From: Prorocentrum cordatum
Taxonomy: Eukaryota > Sar > Dinophyceae > Prorocentrales > Prorocentraceae
DNA: 64,000 bases
Assembly (NCBI GenBank): GCA_963575745.1
Contig: CAUYUJ010009446.1
Location: 801,259 to 865,258 of the forward strand
Direction: 5' to 3'
Each line of letters begins with the position of its first letter. The first letter of the stretch is position 1. Shown in pieces: positions 1 to 10,194 of this stretch. The translations under genes were made by a program, and so were the position numbers. Below the pieces are notes generated by a model, which was given only the letters and a program-made list of their open reading frames with translations, was not told the DNA's origin and made no database searches.

Positions 1-318
1 ATCGCCTCTTCTTCAGCATCCGTGGGGGTGATCGAGGCAAGGACCGACGACGAGAGCATGATCGCCGCAGAGAGGACTACAGCGCGGACTCCCGAGATTC
101 TCGGCCAATATGAGGATGAGGGCGCAGCACCGATGACGGTAAGCTTGCGTGGTTGACCAACCTCTTCAAGACGATCGGCATTCAGACGGGTGCCATGACT
201 TATCTCTAGCAGTCCTTACGCAGTGACGTGCTGGCCGTGAAGAAGGAGACCCTCATTCACAACCAGCAGACCAACGACCTGAGCCCGCTTCGCCAAGGTC
301 GAATCTACGGTCACCGCA
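1..318. other. Unassigned sequence at window edge
   Basis: I see no convincing coding segment, RNA gene or repeat here. The reading frames are short and the composition is ordinary for the window. It may be the upstream part of the LINE-like relic that starts near 319. Confidence 0.3.
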
Positions 319-880
319 ATGCAGCAGCGACCTGCTCTTCCGCCTCGGGCCTCAGCCACCAGTGGTGGTGCTGGTCGTACCGAAGTCGAGCAGCCTGGAG
401 ATAGGATTAAGATATGGCTCGGTGGCAGTCCTCGCCCGCTGCTCAAGGACGCATTTGACAGTTGTGCAGAGCAGCTTCGGAGTGCGACACCGCAGCATCA
501 TCAGACGGGTTTGCTGATACATTGTTGCAATCATGCTCAGAGTTTCGCTTTCAAGTTCGACAGCGGTGCCTCGGCGAAGTGGTTCCTGAAGCAGGCCAGG
601 CAGGTGAGGCGAATGTGGTTCGGCCACCGGCATAACAAGCAGATCGAACTGAGAGCCAGGTTCAATTCCCTCACCGCCACTCGCGCAAAGCATCGTGTCC
701 TGGACCAAGTTTGGCAGGTGCGCAAGGATCATTGGGGCTTGCACCAGTTGGAAGTTCAGAATTGGCAGCTTGGTTGCAATGGATGTCGTGTCAATGTCGC
801 AGACTACGAGATCTATAACTTGTTTCATCTCCATACTCAAGATCGTGATCAGTGGACGCTGGAGCCAGGTACGAGACCTT
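319..880 (+). pseudogene. Possible LINE ORF1-like relic
   Basis: The open frame reads as a basic, Trp- and Arg-rich protein. Segments such as FKFDSGASAKWFLKQAR, ELRARFNSL and RVLDQVWQVRKDHW resemble the C-terminal half of ORF1-type proteins of dinoflagellate LINEs, where an arginine-rich helix precedes a conserved TNG-like turn (here CNGC). ORF1 proteins bind the element RNA during target-primed reverse transcription. No start or complete domain is visible, and the frame runs on into unrelated sequence to 1038. A LINE ORF2 relic on the same strand lies at 1990-3235, so both may be parts of one old insertion. Recognition is from memory of the family, not a search. Confidence 0.35.
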
Positions 881-1728
881 GCTTCGCTTCCAGGCTGCTA
901 CAGAAAAGGCCAACCAGATGGTTGATACGTTTATGTTGCTGTGCAGTAGGGGTATCCACCGTTTCTCGAGTTCACGCCGAAAGTGAATGGCAAAGTCGCG
1001 TTGCCGCTGGGAGGCATGTCTGCAGGCTGGCCTGCTAGACACATGCACACAATTGTTCAGCATGAGTTGCAGTGGTTCAATGTGTTTGTCTTCCTCTTCC
1101 TCATCGTCGTCGAGTTCCTCCTTGTCTGGGTCGTCTGGTTCTTGTGGGGCGAGTTCATCAATCGCACATGTTGTTTGTCCCTTCGAGTTCTCTGGCAAGT
1201 TTGGGATCGCGTCTTGGAGCGCGTGGTCTCTGTCTGAGATTTCCATATCTTATCCTAGCGCCCTGAAGCTGAAACACAGCATCCGCTATCAACTGCTTTT
1301 GTAAACGAAGCGTTGTGGGCATTCGGGAGGCCAGGGGCTCCTGGTACGATCTGCACATGGTTCATGTAGATGTCTTGGGCATGCGAGGTTATGGTGCGTG
1401 CTTGGCTCTCTTGCGTGGTCCTTCTGGTGGCTGTCTCATTCCTGCCAGCCCTCATTTATGTCGTCAGTTTAATGTTGTCGATCATCGCTTGCTTCAGCGA
1501 TGCCAGGCACAGAGCATCTGTTAGCATGGGGCCAGGGGGTCGCTTCAGATAATGAACGTCCATGTCGACTCCGGCCTCGGCGTCTCTCGCCAGAAGCAAC
1601 TCGTAGTGCGCACGAGGAGTATTTTGCCAGCCCCGAGGGCAGCGAAGTTCATCTGCGGGGATAGGAATGTTTGTGCTTCCAGGGTAGGTAGCTTGCAAAT
1701 GCCTCGTGGCTCGAGAGACGGGGGTCAA
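791..1728 (-). other. Weak protein-like open segments
   Basis: Three short minus-strand frames (1456-1728, 1255-1455, 791-1246) follow one another and have mixed composition, including an acidic run of Asp/Glu near 1085-1130. They are not joined in one frame and show no motif I recognise. They overlap the plus-strand LINE-like relic, so at most one strand is meaningful. I record them only because nothing else explains 1040-1730. Confidence 0.12.
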
Positions 1729-1734
1729 TGCAAA

Positions 1735-1945
1735 CGGGGGTCAGCCAGGGCACCGGATCCTGCAGGATCCTGCGAAGGCCTCCTTTGGCTGACCCGGGTT
1801 AGCGAGCCGCTCGTGGCCACGAGGCGGCCACGCATATTGGCAGACCCGGGTTTGCGAAGCCCTGCGTTGCAGTTTTTTTTCCTTGCATTGCAGTTTTTTG
1901 GTCTCCTGCTGACCCGGGTATGGTTGGCCCGGGTTAGCAGATCCC
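1735..1945. repeat. Short scattered GACCCGGGTT repeats
   Basis: The motif (T)GACCCGGGTT, or close variants with GCTGACC or CAGACCC starts, occurs about five times in 200 bases. Examples are near 1790, 1845, 1910 and 1930, and there is an inverted relative (GGGGGTCAGCC) near 1737. Spacing is irregular. Two T-tracts following TTGCA (near 1870 and 1890) look like a local duplication. Confidence 0.4.
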
Positions 1946-1989
1946 CGAATGTCGGGCCAAACGCTGCGTGCCTCCAGGAATGTCGGGTC

Positions 1990-3235
1990 TGAGTTTTCGA
2001 AGTTGTTTCTGGAGTGCGGGCAATTTACGCAGCTGTTTGCGTCTCGCAGAGGAGTGCGTGAGGAGCGAATCCTGTCGGCTAGCCGGCTGGATAGGATGCG
2101 CGCTAATATGCACGCCGCCAAGCTCCTCGATCCAGCGCCCAACGGCCTCCTGGGATGCCCATTCGATTGGGAACTTTATGGATGATGCGCCAGTCCGTGT
2201 TACTTCTCAGGCACCCGACCTCCGCGATCCCCCCGAGGCCCCCAGCTGGCTCGCCAACCGCCCCGACTTCCATTGCGTTTTTGAAGAGTTTCGTATTGCG
2301 CATGGGCCTTGTCGCGAAGACCATTGCAGACCCTAGAGAAGCTCCAGGACCTCCCTCACCTCGCCGCTCGGGACCTTGAGCGGCGCAGTGGCTACCGCTG
2401 TGCCTAAGTCGATCGCCAGGCCCTGGGCTGCCGCGCGCGCGTTGGCCGCTGGCAAGGCAGCAGTTATTCGGATAGCTTGCGCTGCTAATCAAGGACGTCA
2501 TAGTGAAGATGCCACGTTGACAAATGACCACGGCTTTCACGCCCGCCTTGCAGAACCCAGCCGCCGCTCGATTCGCGCGCGAGTGCAGGATATTCATGAA
2601 ACGATGAGCCTGAGTTTTGAAAGCAGCGGCAGTTCGTTTATTTACTCTGTTTGCAGCTGCGCGCGCCATGCCGCTTGGGGCTGTTGGTGCCAACCCCACC
2701 GACGCCGAGATTGCGGATCCGCAACAAGCGCGTGATCTGCCGGCTGGGCATCGGGGGAAGGTGCCCGAGGAGGGGGGTCCGCGCGATGAGTGCGAACGGT
2801 TGCGCCCGCCCACCCCGCAGCCGCCGCGGAATGTTCCGCGGCTCTTGGGGCCAGGTGAATTCGAGGCCATGGCGCGCAAAACGAAAGATGCAAGCCCAGG
2901 CCCTGATGGGTTACCGCATGCCTGATTTCCTAAACTGCAGAAGCGGATGGGTTGCTATATCGAGTTCGCCGTGCTCTTCTGGATGGGGCCATGAAACGCG
3001 CTGGGTTCGCGCTCTGGGGATGCCCCACGGCGTAGGGCAATAGCCCTGAAGACCCCCGAATGGCCGCGAGAGCCCTGACCCGCGCAAGCGGCGACAACAA
3101 GCTGATCTCCAAGGCCCCTAACAAGCCCGTGTCCTACGTGGCCTAGCACTGCTGCGAACCCGTTCATTGTGGCTTCGTTCCCAGACGGCGGACAACTAAC
3201 ATTTTCACCCAGCTCGAAGCCTGCGGGATGCCTAG
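1990..3235 (+). pseudogene. LINE ORF2 relic (endonuclease end and RT start)
   Basis: This is a frameshifted reverse-transcriptase relic. At about 2850-2920 one frame reads FEAMARKTKDASPGPDGLPH, the conserved N-terminal RT block (SPGPDGLP) of dinoflagellate LINEs. At about 3090-3230, after stops and a frame change, another frame reads NKLISKAPNKPVSYVA and then HCGFVPRRRTTN. This matches the next RT block, where a conserved Asn-Lys helix precedes a GFV-x-GR turn. A segment near 2230-2330 (APSWLANRPDF, EEFRIAHG) fits the linker between endonuclease and RT. The catalytic palm motifs are absent, so the copy is truncated downstream. It is old: several stops and frame changes. Confidence 0.6.
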
Positions 3236-4231
3236 AACGATGAGAATGATGAGAACGACGAGAATGAATTCGATTATGAATCCGATGAATAACCCAGCAC
3301 GGTCGGGGACCAGTCCTGCTCGGCGGGCAGACTAAGGACGGGCCCTCCGCGGGGCCACGGGCCGAGATCGCTGGGAGATCGAAGCGGTCGCTCGAGGATC
3401 AGCGGAGGGTGGCAAAAATGAGGAGGAGCGGGGAGGAGGGGCAGGGAGAAGGAAGAGGAAGAGTAAGAGGAAGAGGAGAACGAGGAGGAGGAGGATGAGG
3501 AGGAGGAGGAGGAGGAGGAAGGGGGAGAAGGGGGGAGGGAGGAGGGGGCAGGGTTGAGAATGGGGTAGGAAGGAAGAGCAATAGGGGGCGAGCCAGCTTT
3601 GCCAGTCTGCTGTGCTCCCCGTCGCCGCGAGGAGACGTGGAGCCCGCGCCGCCTGCCGCGAGCCAGTGCCCGGATAAGGACGGCAGTAGCAGGAGGAGCA
3701 GGACTATAGGAATTGCAGCAGGCGTCAAGTCAGCAATGCCGAAGAAGCCAGCGGCCCGCGCTCATTCTTGCCACTGGGGCGTGATCGTGGTATGCCACGC
3801 CGCCGGGCTGCTCGGACAGGAGTTCCGACCGCCTTGAGTCGCCTGGAAGAGGCCGTCCCCCACGCCGCGTCCCCAACGCCACGGAGGAGGTACGGCAGGT
3901 TCGCGTGGCGTCGACCGGCGGCGACCCCGCCGCCGGCGTTCAGCGTTGATCGCTGCCCGCGACCCAGAATCCGTCGATGCTGAACGATCGGACGTTTCGG
4001 AAACGGCCGATCGCTCAAGGTGGAACGATCCCCGCGGAGTCAGGGATCAACACCAGAGCAGGCACGACACGAGCCTGCCGCAGAGAAAACTCGGAGACTC
4101 GGAGTCAGCGGCGCTGGCAGTCAGCCAGACCGCGGGGGGCCCGACCGCGGCGCACCGTCGCGCGCCGCTTGGCCCTGGCCAGCTTCAAGACGAGGACGGG
4201 GAGGTGCGGACGGCCGCGGCCGCGCAGAGCA
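3236..4231. other. Purine-rich stretch with GGA tract, no gene
   Basis: An ATGAGAATGATGAGAA-type run near 3238-3270 is followed by a broad GA-rich tract at 3410-3560 containing GGA/GAG trinucleotide runs. The rest is GC-rich with overlapping open frames on both strands, typical of non-coding GC-rich DNA. No motif is recognised. Confidence 0.4.
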
Positions 4232-4392
4232 GCAGGAGCAGGTCGAAGAAGCCAGGTCACCCCCAGGGGCGCGAAGAGAATGGCGCTATGCGCATCGGGA
4301 CTTGGGTTGGAGAGCTGCCCTTTTCCATGGCGGCGGCACGAGGGCGCGAAGATAACCGCGCGTCGCAGGGCGCGATACTCGAAGCTCGATTA
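4232..4392. repeat. Dispersed repeat, copy 1 (pair with 12541-12690)
   Basis: This segment aligns by eye with 12541-12690. Shared blocks include CCAGGTCAC, CTTGGGTTGGAGAG, GGCGGCGG, GATAACCGCGC/GGTAACCGCGC and GGGCGCGAT. Divergence is high but the order of blocks is kept. It lies just upstream of a MITE-like element, and both families occur again elsewhere in the window. Confidence 0.5.
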
Positions 4393-4454
4393 CCTAGAAG
4401 AAGCCGGCGGCCCCAACCCATTCCCCCCCCCCTGCCCCCCCTCGCATAACATAC

Positions 4455-4657
4455 CGTCAGAAGCTTTGCCTTGGTGTGTCGCGCCGCCGGTTCTAGCGCC
4501 ACACGCTTCGGCGCGACTCTTTTGCCCCCAAACGTCCACGTCCCGAGCCTTTCCCAGCCTCCCCTCCCCGCGGAGCGGAGCGACACGCTATCCGCTTGCA
4601 GGGCATAGCGTGTCACCGGGGCCGCCGTCGCGACACGGTAAGCAAGCGCTTCCGACG
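4455..4657. mobile_element. MITE-like element, copy 1
   Basis: This is an ~203-bp element whose two ends are inverted copies of each other. The left end reads CGTCAGAAGCTTTGCC, then GTGTCGCG; the right end, reverse complemented, reads CGTCGGAAGCGCTTGC, then GTGTCGCG. It matches 7642-7847 along its whole length: shared CGCCGGTTCT, GTCCACGT, TTTCCCAG, CCGCGGAG and GCGACACGCTA blocks. It has no coding capacity. No clear target-site duplication is visible. Terminal inverted repeats, small size and two copies suggest a non-autonomous DNA transposon. Confidence 0.6.
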
Positions 4658-4914
4658 ACCGCATCCAGGTTGAACAAGTCAATTGGTCCCGCCCATTCCC
4701 ACCCTCCCTCGCACCACGTGAGAGTCACTCAGGTCGCAAGGTTGATGTTGGGACTGGCGCCCGTTCCCCATTCTACAGGGCGCTCACGCGCGGTCCCCTG
4801 CTGACGGGTGCAAGTCCGGGGCGAGGGTGAGGAAGAGGGAGGAGAAGGAGGAGCGGCTGCAGCACCAGAAGCAGCAGGATGAACAGTATCAACGGGAGAA
4901 TGACAAGGCGGGAG

Positions 4915-5070
4915 GGTCTTCTTCCTCCTCCTCCTCCTGCTCCTCCTCCTCCTCCTCCTCCTCCTCCTCCTCTTTGTCCTCCTTATCCTCCTCCTCCTCC
5001 TCCTTCCCCTCCTCCTCCTCCTCCTCCTCCTCCTCCTCCTCCCCCTCCTCCTCCTCCTCCTCCTCATCCG
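4915..5070. repeat. CTC/CCT trinucleotide tract
   Basis: Nearly pure (CTC)n with small interruptions; it opens long Ser, Pro or Glu frames that are not genes. It sits at the head of the repeated cassette described at 5072-5239. Confidence 0.85.
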
Positions 5071-5071
5071 C

Positions 5072-5239
5072 ATCATATCGCGATTCCTCATCATTTTCGT
5101 CTTCCTCCCTCCTCCTACCTCTCCACTCCTTTCCCGTCCGAATAACTCCTCCCTGTCGCACCCCGAGACCAGTCAGAAGGGCGGGCCGGGCGTTTCGCTT
5201 GAGACTTCTTTACCAGTTATGAGCCTGAAGCTGAGAAAT
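5072..5239. repeat. Cassette leader, copy 1
   Basis: Starts with CATCATATCGCGATTCCTC and continues through ACTCCTCCCTGTC, GGGCGGGCC, CGCTTGAGA and TGAAGCTGA. The same order of blocks appears at about 6224-6404, each time directly before an ~82-bp tandem array. A third truncated start (ATGATATCGCGATCTCTCC) occurs at about 7207. The cassette is therefore a unit of duplication. Confidence 0.6.
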
Positions 5240-6080
5240 TGTCAACAGTTTCACAGATGGAGGGCGGGTCGCTTCCAAAATGTGGCTCTCGCTTAAGGGC
5301 AGCGCACATTCGTTTTTCGAGGCTTGCAAGAAATTCACGGTTTGAGGGCTGGTGGTTTTCAAGACGTGGCTCTCGCTTTACCGCCACGCACATTTGTTTT
5401 CAACAGTTGGAAAAGATATACGGGTTGAGGGCGGGTCGTTTTCGAAATGTGGCTCTCGCTTTACCGCCGCGCACATTCGTTTTCAACAGTTGGAACAGTT
5501 GCCCATGGTGAGGGCGGGTCGTGTTCAAAATGTGGCTCTCGCCCTAGCGTCGCGCACATTCGTTTTCAAGATTTGCAAGGGCTTCACGGATTGAGGACGG
5601 GTGGCTTTCAACGTGTGGCTCTCGCCTTAGCGCCGCGCACAGTCGTCTTAAACATTTGAAGTTTTACCAATTGAGGGCGGCTCCTTTTCAAAACGTGGTT
5701 CTCGCTTTTCCGCCGCGCACATTCGTTTTCAACAGTTGGAAAAGCTGCACGGGTTTAGGGCGGGTCGTTTTCAAAATGTGGCTCTCGCTTTTCCGCCGCG
5801 CACATTCATTTTCAACAGTTGGAACAGTTGCACGGGGTTAGGGTGGGCGTTTTCAAAATGTGGCTCCGCCCAAGCGTCACGCACATTCGCTTTAAAGATT
5901 TGCAAGGGCTTCACGGATTGAGGACGGGTGGCTTTCAACATGTGGCTCTCGCCTTAGCGCCGCGCAGAGTCGTCTTAAACATTTGAAGTTTTACGAATTG
6001 AGGGCGGCTCCTTTTCAAAATGTGGCTCTCGCCCTAGCGCCGCGCACATTCATTTTAGACAGTCGCAAGAGTTTCATTGC
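5240..6080. repeat. ~82-bp tandem array, block 1
   Basis: About ten degenerate units begin near 5262, 5344, 5427, 5510, 5593, 5674, 5756, 5839, 5919 and 6000. Each has the core GAGGGCGGGTCGTTTTCAAA, then TGTGGCTCTCGC and CGCCGCGCACATTCG. Because 82 is not a multiple of three, the same sequence is read in all three frames, so the open frames here are not evidence of coding. A higher-order period of about 326 bases (four units) is visible: the units at 5510-5755 are much closer to those at 5839-6080 than to their neighbours. Confidence 0.85.
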
Positions 6081-6223
6081 TCTCCATGTCGACGTACCAG
6101 ACATTATGTTTTGAAAAGAGAACGGAGTGTTGAAGTCCCAGGAATCGTCAAGACGCAACAGTCAGGTTGACGCGTGAGCCTTGGGCTTACACTGGTCCTC
6201 ACGCTTCTTCTCTTCCTCGACCT
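6081..6223. repeat. Cassette trailer, copy 1
   Basis: Contains TTGAAGTCCCAGGAA and GTCAAGACGCAACAGTCAGG. Related blocks recur at about 7040-7135 (GCCAGGATGCAACAATCAGA, TTGAAGTCCCAGGAAA, GTCAGGACGCAACGGTCACG). This shows that the duplicated unit extends beyond the tandem array. Confidence 0.55.
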
Positions 6224-6404
6224 CCACATCATATCGCGATTCCTCCTCCTCCTCCTCCTCCCCTTCCTCCTCATCCGTCGTTTTTCCTTTGAGATGACTC
6301 CTCCTTGTCCCTCCCCTAGACGCGCTGGTAGGGCGGACCAGGCGATTCGCCTGAGATACCCTCGCCATGTTATGATCTTGAAGCTTGAACTTTGCAGCAG
6401 TTTA
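6224..6404. repeat. Cassette leader, copy 2
   Basis: Same block order as 5072-5239: CATCATATCGCGATTCCTC, a CTC run, ACTCCTCCTTGTC, GGGCGGACC, CGCCTGAGA, TGAAGCTTGA. It leads into the second array. Confidence 0.6.
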
Positions 6405-6990
6405 ACTGGTGAACGGTCGGTGGTTTACAACTTGTGCTTCTTGCTTCAGCGCCGCGCGCATCTGTCTTAAAAGGTTGCAGCAACTCCGTGGGTGACGGAC
6501 ATGTCGTATTCGAAATGTGGCCCTCGCCTCAGCGCCGCGTGCATTCGTTTTAAAGTTTGCAGCGCCTTCACGGATGGATGGTGAGTCGTTTTCAAAACGT
6601 GGCACTCGCCTCAACAACGCGCACATTCGTTTCAAGAGTTTGCAACGGCTTCGTGGATGGAGGGCGGGTGTGTTTTTAAACGTGGTTCTCGCCTCAGCGC
6701 CGCGCGCATTCGTTTTAAACAGTTGCAGCCGTTTCACGGATGGAGGGTGGGTCGTTTTCAAAACGTGGCATTCGCCTCAGCAACGCGCACATTCTTTTCA
6801 AGAGTTTGCAACGGCTTCGCAGATGGAGGGCGGGTGTGTTTCTAAACGTGGTTCTAACCTCAGCGCCGCGCGCATTCGTTTTAAACATTTGCAGCCGCTT
6901 CACGGATGGAGGGTGGGTCGTTTTCAAAATATGGTTCTCACTTCAGAGCCGCGCGCATTCGTTTCAAAGGTTTACAACAGTTGCGAGTGT
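6405..6990. repeat. ~82-bp tandem array, block 2
   Basis: Seven units begin near 6410, 6492, 6573, 6657, 6741, 6823 and 6907. They belong to the same family as block 1 but have their own consensus, for example CACGGATGGAGGGTGGGTCG and CAGCGCCGCGCGCATTCGTT. An alternation of two unit types (AACAACGCGCACATTCG versus GCGCCGCGCGCATTCG) suggests a two-unit higher-order period here. Confidence 0.85.
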
Positions 6991-7641
6991 TCATATGGTC
7001 GGAGTGCCGGGAATGGGGTCTTGGCACTAGGATTGCCAGGATGCAACAATCAGATTGATTCGCGGTATTGAAGTCCCAGGAAATTGTGTTCTAGCACGAT
7101 TTAGAGTTGTCAGGACGCAACGGTCACGCTGACCCTCGGCGTTGAAGACGCAGGATCGGCGTTCTGGCACGATTGAGGATTATCAGACGATTGTTTCCCT
7201 CCTACGCATGATATCGCGATCTCTCCTCGCCCATCTCTGCCCTTCCCCAGCGGAGGGTTGCCGCGCTGGTGCCGCCAGGAGAGCTGCCTGCAGATCGTGG
7301 ACAGTTTCCTCGACGAGCAACCGCGGAGCTTCGGCCTGCTGCAGGCTCGGCTCGTGCCTCCCGCGCGCGGGCCGCGCTCAGGTCGTCGCACGAGACAGCA
7401 CAGGACGATCTCAAGCCTGTAATTGAGATACGTTCGAAAACTTCGGCTTGACGCAACATCTGGGGACCAACGGATGCTGAAACGCAACGCTTGGGGACCG
7501 ACAGTAGACATTGCAACCCGTAGCTATGGTGACTCAGACCGCTGAGCGAACAAGAGCACTGGGCAGTTTTGTAGAGTCTGCCCCAGTCACGAAAAAGTGA
7601 GCTTGAAACATTGTCGTCGCACGCCCTTCAGAATACTATCG
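6991..7641. other. Cassette trailer copies and third cassette start
   Basis: Holds two more copies of the trailer (GGATGCAACAATCAG near 7038; GGACGCAACGGTCACG near 7115). A truncated third cassette leader starts at about 7207. From about 7260 to 7640 I see GC-rich sequence with no gene. Confidence 0.5.
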
Positions 7642-7847
7642 GGAACTTTGGCTTAGCGTGTCGCGCCGCCGGTTCTGGCCCACCACGCTTTGGCGCGACA
7701 CGCTATCCACATCGCGGTCCCCAGGCGTCCACGTTCCGAGTTTTTCCCAGGCTCCCCCCCCCCCGCGGAGTGGGGCGACACGCTAGCCGCTCGCAAGACA
7801 CAACGTGGTGCCTGGGCCGCCGACGCGACACGCTAAGCAAGGCTTCC
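7642..7847. mobile_element. MITE-like element, copy 2
   Basis: This is the better-preserved copy of the family at 4455-4657. Left end GGAACTTTGGCTTAGCG then TGTCGCG; right end reverse complemented GGAAGCCTTGCTTAGCG then TGTCGCG. That makes terminal inverted repeats of roughly 30 bases. The block GCGACACGCTA recurs inside the element (near 7693, 7778 and 7827), so the inside is built from further copies of the terminal motif. No protein is encoded. Confidence 0.7.
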
Positions 7848-8041
7848 TGACCGTGGTTCGCTGTTTCAGGCGCCCTGGGTGAGCTTTCGGCGACCACGTT
7901 GCCTCGTCAGACTGGCCTGAGTCCAAATGGCCGTGGCCCTCCCTCCATCCAGCACGCGCGCGCAGGAGCAAGCCAGGGAGGGGAAAGGAAGGTACTGCCT
8001 GACTGCGCCGCTCCACTTCGAGGAGCTGGCGCCCGACACGA

Positions 8042-8083
8042 GAAAAGCTGGGATCGAAAACGTGTTTTCGGTCCCAGCTTCTC
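8042..8083. other. Near-perfect 20-bp hairpin
   Basis: The arm GAAAAGCTGGGATCGAAAAC at 8042-8061 pairs with 8064-8083 at 18 of 20 positions across a 2-base spacer. No T-run or gene end lies next to it, so I do not call it a terminator. Confidence 0.7.
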
Positions 8084-8114
8084 CCTGCGCGGAAGGGGTG
8101 ATGGAACATGGGCC

Positions 8115-8330
8115 ATCAGGGGCGACGTTAAGGGAGGGTAGGCTCAGGTTCGAGGTTCTAGATTTTCGGACGTTTTCGAGGGCCCTTTGGGGTTTGCCAG
8201 CCTGGGGATGCTTTTCAGCAGCTGCGCCTCGCCGAGAGCGCTCGTTCCGGGGGGGGCCCGGATCGTCCCGAACGGCCGCCAGAGACCCGAGTTATGTCAC
8301 GAAAACGAGACGACGATCGGGGCAACGCTG
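8115..8330. repeat. Dispersed repeat family, copy 1
   Basis: Aligns with 12066-12276 and in part with 48633-48768. Shared blocks: ATCAGGGGCGACGT, GTTCGAGGTTC, TTCCAGCCT-like, GCTGCGCCTCGCCGAGAGCG, GGATCGTCCCGAACGGCCGC and GATCGGGGCAACGC. Three copies on one strand in 64 kb point to an interspersed element of about 215 bases. No coding capacity is evident. Confidence 0.65.
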
Positions 8331-8720
8331 CTAGCAAGTCTTCGGCTCCTCCCACTCTCTACTACTTACCCTGCTCTTGGTCCTGCTCTCCTGCTCCTCA
8401 CTCTCCGGCTCTTCCTCATGCTTCTGCTCTCAGTATGCGTCGAATCCCCCTGCTCGTCGTCCTTCCCCTCGTCTCGCTTCTTTCCTCCACCCGCCTCCTT
8501 GTCCTCCAAATCCCTGTCTTGCTGCTCATGCTGCTGCAGCTCCTCCTGGCTCCCCCTGAGATCCGACGTTGCAAACCACATGCAAAGTCGCGAAGATCAC
8601 GACCAGATCCCTACACTAATCTTTCTGCTGCATCTTTCAAGCTGGATCGATCTGTCCTGGGGCCCAAAACCATGCGAAAACGCCCAGCGCCACCAAATCG
8701 CAGCGCGGGGATTTCAGGGC
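8331..8720. other. Pyrimidine-rich stretch, no gene
   Basis: CT-rich sequence with imperfect CTCCTG and TCCTC runs. Overlapping frames are all low-complexity. Nothing recognisable. Confidence 0.4.
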
Positions 8721-9275
8721 ATCATCGTCATCATCACCAACAACAACAGTATCATCATCAGCATCACATCATCATCAGCAGCATCATCATACTCAGCATC
8801 ATCATCATCATCATCAGCAGCATCATCATTATCATCTTCACCATCATCATAATCATCTTCATCAGCATCAACATCAAAAACTACAACAACATCAACATCG
8901 TCATCATTATGAACATCAGCATCATCACCACCACCTCACCACCAACATCACCAGGACCATCATCATCATCATCAGCAGCAGCAGCAGCAGCATCAGCATC
9001 AGCATCAACACCAGCATCAGCATCAGCATCAGCATCAGTATAATCACCGCCGTCATCATAATCAGCATTATCGTCATCATCAGCATCATCATCAGCATAA
9101 TCGTCTTTATCGCCATCAGCATCGTTATCATCATCACCATCACTACCATAGTTTATCAACATCAATATGAACATCAGCACCATCATCGTCAGCATCAGCA
9201 GCAGCATCATCGTCATCATCAGCATCATCATCCTCGTCCCTGTCCTCATCCTCATCCTCATCCTCCTTCGATCGG
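8721..9275. repeat. CAT/ATC trinucleotide tract
   Basis: About 550 bases dominated by CATCAT with CAGCAT, CATCGT and CAACAT variants. It opens frames rich in His, Ile or Ser on the plus strand and Asp or Met on the minus strand. A GAT-type counterpart on the same strand lies at 20080-20580. Confidence 0.85.
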
Positions 9276-9415
9276 CCGCCCTGTCTTCCTGGAGATCTCG
9301 GCCCGTGGCCCCGCGGAGGGCCTGCCTGCAGCCCGCCCGCCGCGCAGGTCCGGTCCGAGGCCGTGCTTGAGCAGGACCTGCCCGGAGCCTGTCCCGAGGG
9401 TGGGGGGGGGGGGTC

Positions 9416-9623
9416 GGGGGCAACGATAGGGGGGGATAGGCATAGGGGGGATGCATCGACCTCGAGTGGCTGATACATCGATGCTGCATCGTTACTACCA
9501 AGGCGATGCGTCGACGATGCATAGACGATACATGCGGCGATCTGCATCGACGATGCATGGGTGATGTATCGTCCATTCGAGGTCGATGCATCCCCTCTGT
9601 GCCTATCCCCCTATTGTTGCCCC
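9416..9623. mobile_element. MITE-like element with ~50-bp inverted termini
   Basis: The left end (GGGGGCAACGATAGG, GGATAGGCATAGGGG, GGATGCATCGACCTCGA) is the reverse complement of the right end (TCGAGGTCGATGCATCC, GTGCCTATCCCCCTATTG, TTGCCCC) with few mismatches. The centre is built from ATGCATCGACGATGC-type words. The size (208 bases), paired termini and lack of coding capacity fit a non-autonomous DNA transposon. A diverged relative may lie at 12277-12485. No target-site duplication is clear. Confidence 0.6.
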
Positions 9624-10019
9624 TCAGGGGGGCATCGACTACACGTAAGAGTGACCATTCGCCGGAGTGACCTTTTGTGCGGGCCCACTGGGGCCGGGTA
9701 AACACCGACCCAAGGAACGACCGAACCTTGGGAAACGAAGGCACCAACCCAGGATGAAAACGAGGCGACCCAGGGAAACCGAAGAGGCACAAACCCGGGA
9801 TTTCGGAGCCACCGAGCCCAGGAAACACGGAACAGGAGCAACACAGTGCCGTTTTTTCATACATGCTCCGCGTGCGGATCATGTATTAAACATGCAGGGA
9901 TGTAGTATTAAAAACAACGATGAGTTCACGCATAAATTTATTCATACATTAATCATGTATTAGAACTCCGATATCTTAAAACATCCTATTGTATTAAAAA
10001 CTGCCCTGTAGGCAGGAGG
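9624..10019. other. GACCCAGG-type repeats, then an AT-rich island
   Basis: Bases 9690-9840 carry loose ~22-base repeats of the form CGACCCAGGGAAAC or CAACCCAGGATGAAA. Bases 9855-10005 are AT-rich (ATACAT, ATGTATTA, TTAAAAAC), unlike the surroundings. No gene is seen. Confidence 0.4.
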
Positions 10020-10125
10020 AGGCGGATGGGGAGGAAGAGGAGGACGCTCAGGAGGGAGAGGATGAGGAGGAGGAGGAGGAGGAGGAGGAGGAGGAGGAGG
10101 GGAGGAGGAGGAGGCGGATCTGCAG
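10020..10125. repeat. GGA trinucleotide tract
   Basis: Imperfect (GGA)n, leading into the ~530-bp tandem repeats. Confidence 0.75.
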
Positions 10126-10194
10126 GAACATCAGAGGCAGTAGGAGCAGGAGCAGGAGTGGGTGCACCTGGCGCGCAGCAGCACTTCCATGCCC

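Noticed and set aside
6517-7071. 184-codon frame across the second 82-bp array
   Set aside because: The repeat is read in three different frames in turn, so the product is not a consistent protein repeat.
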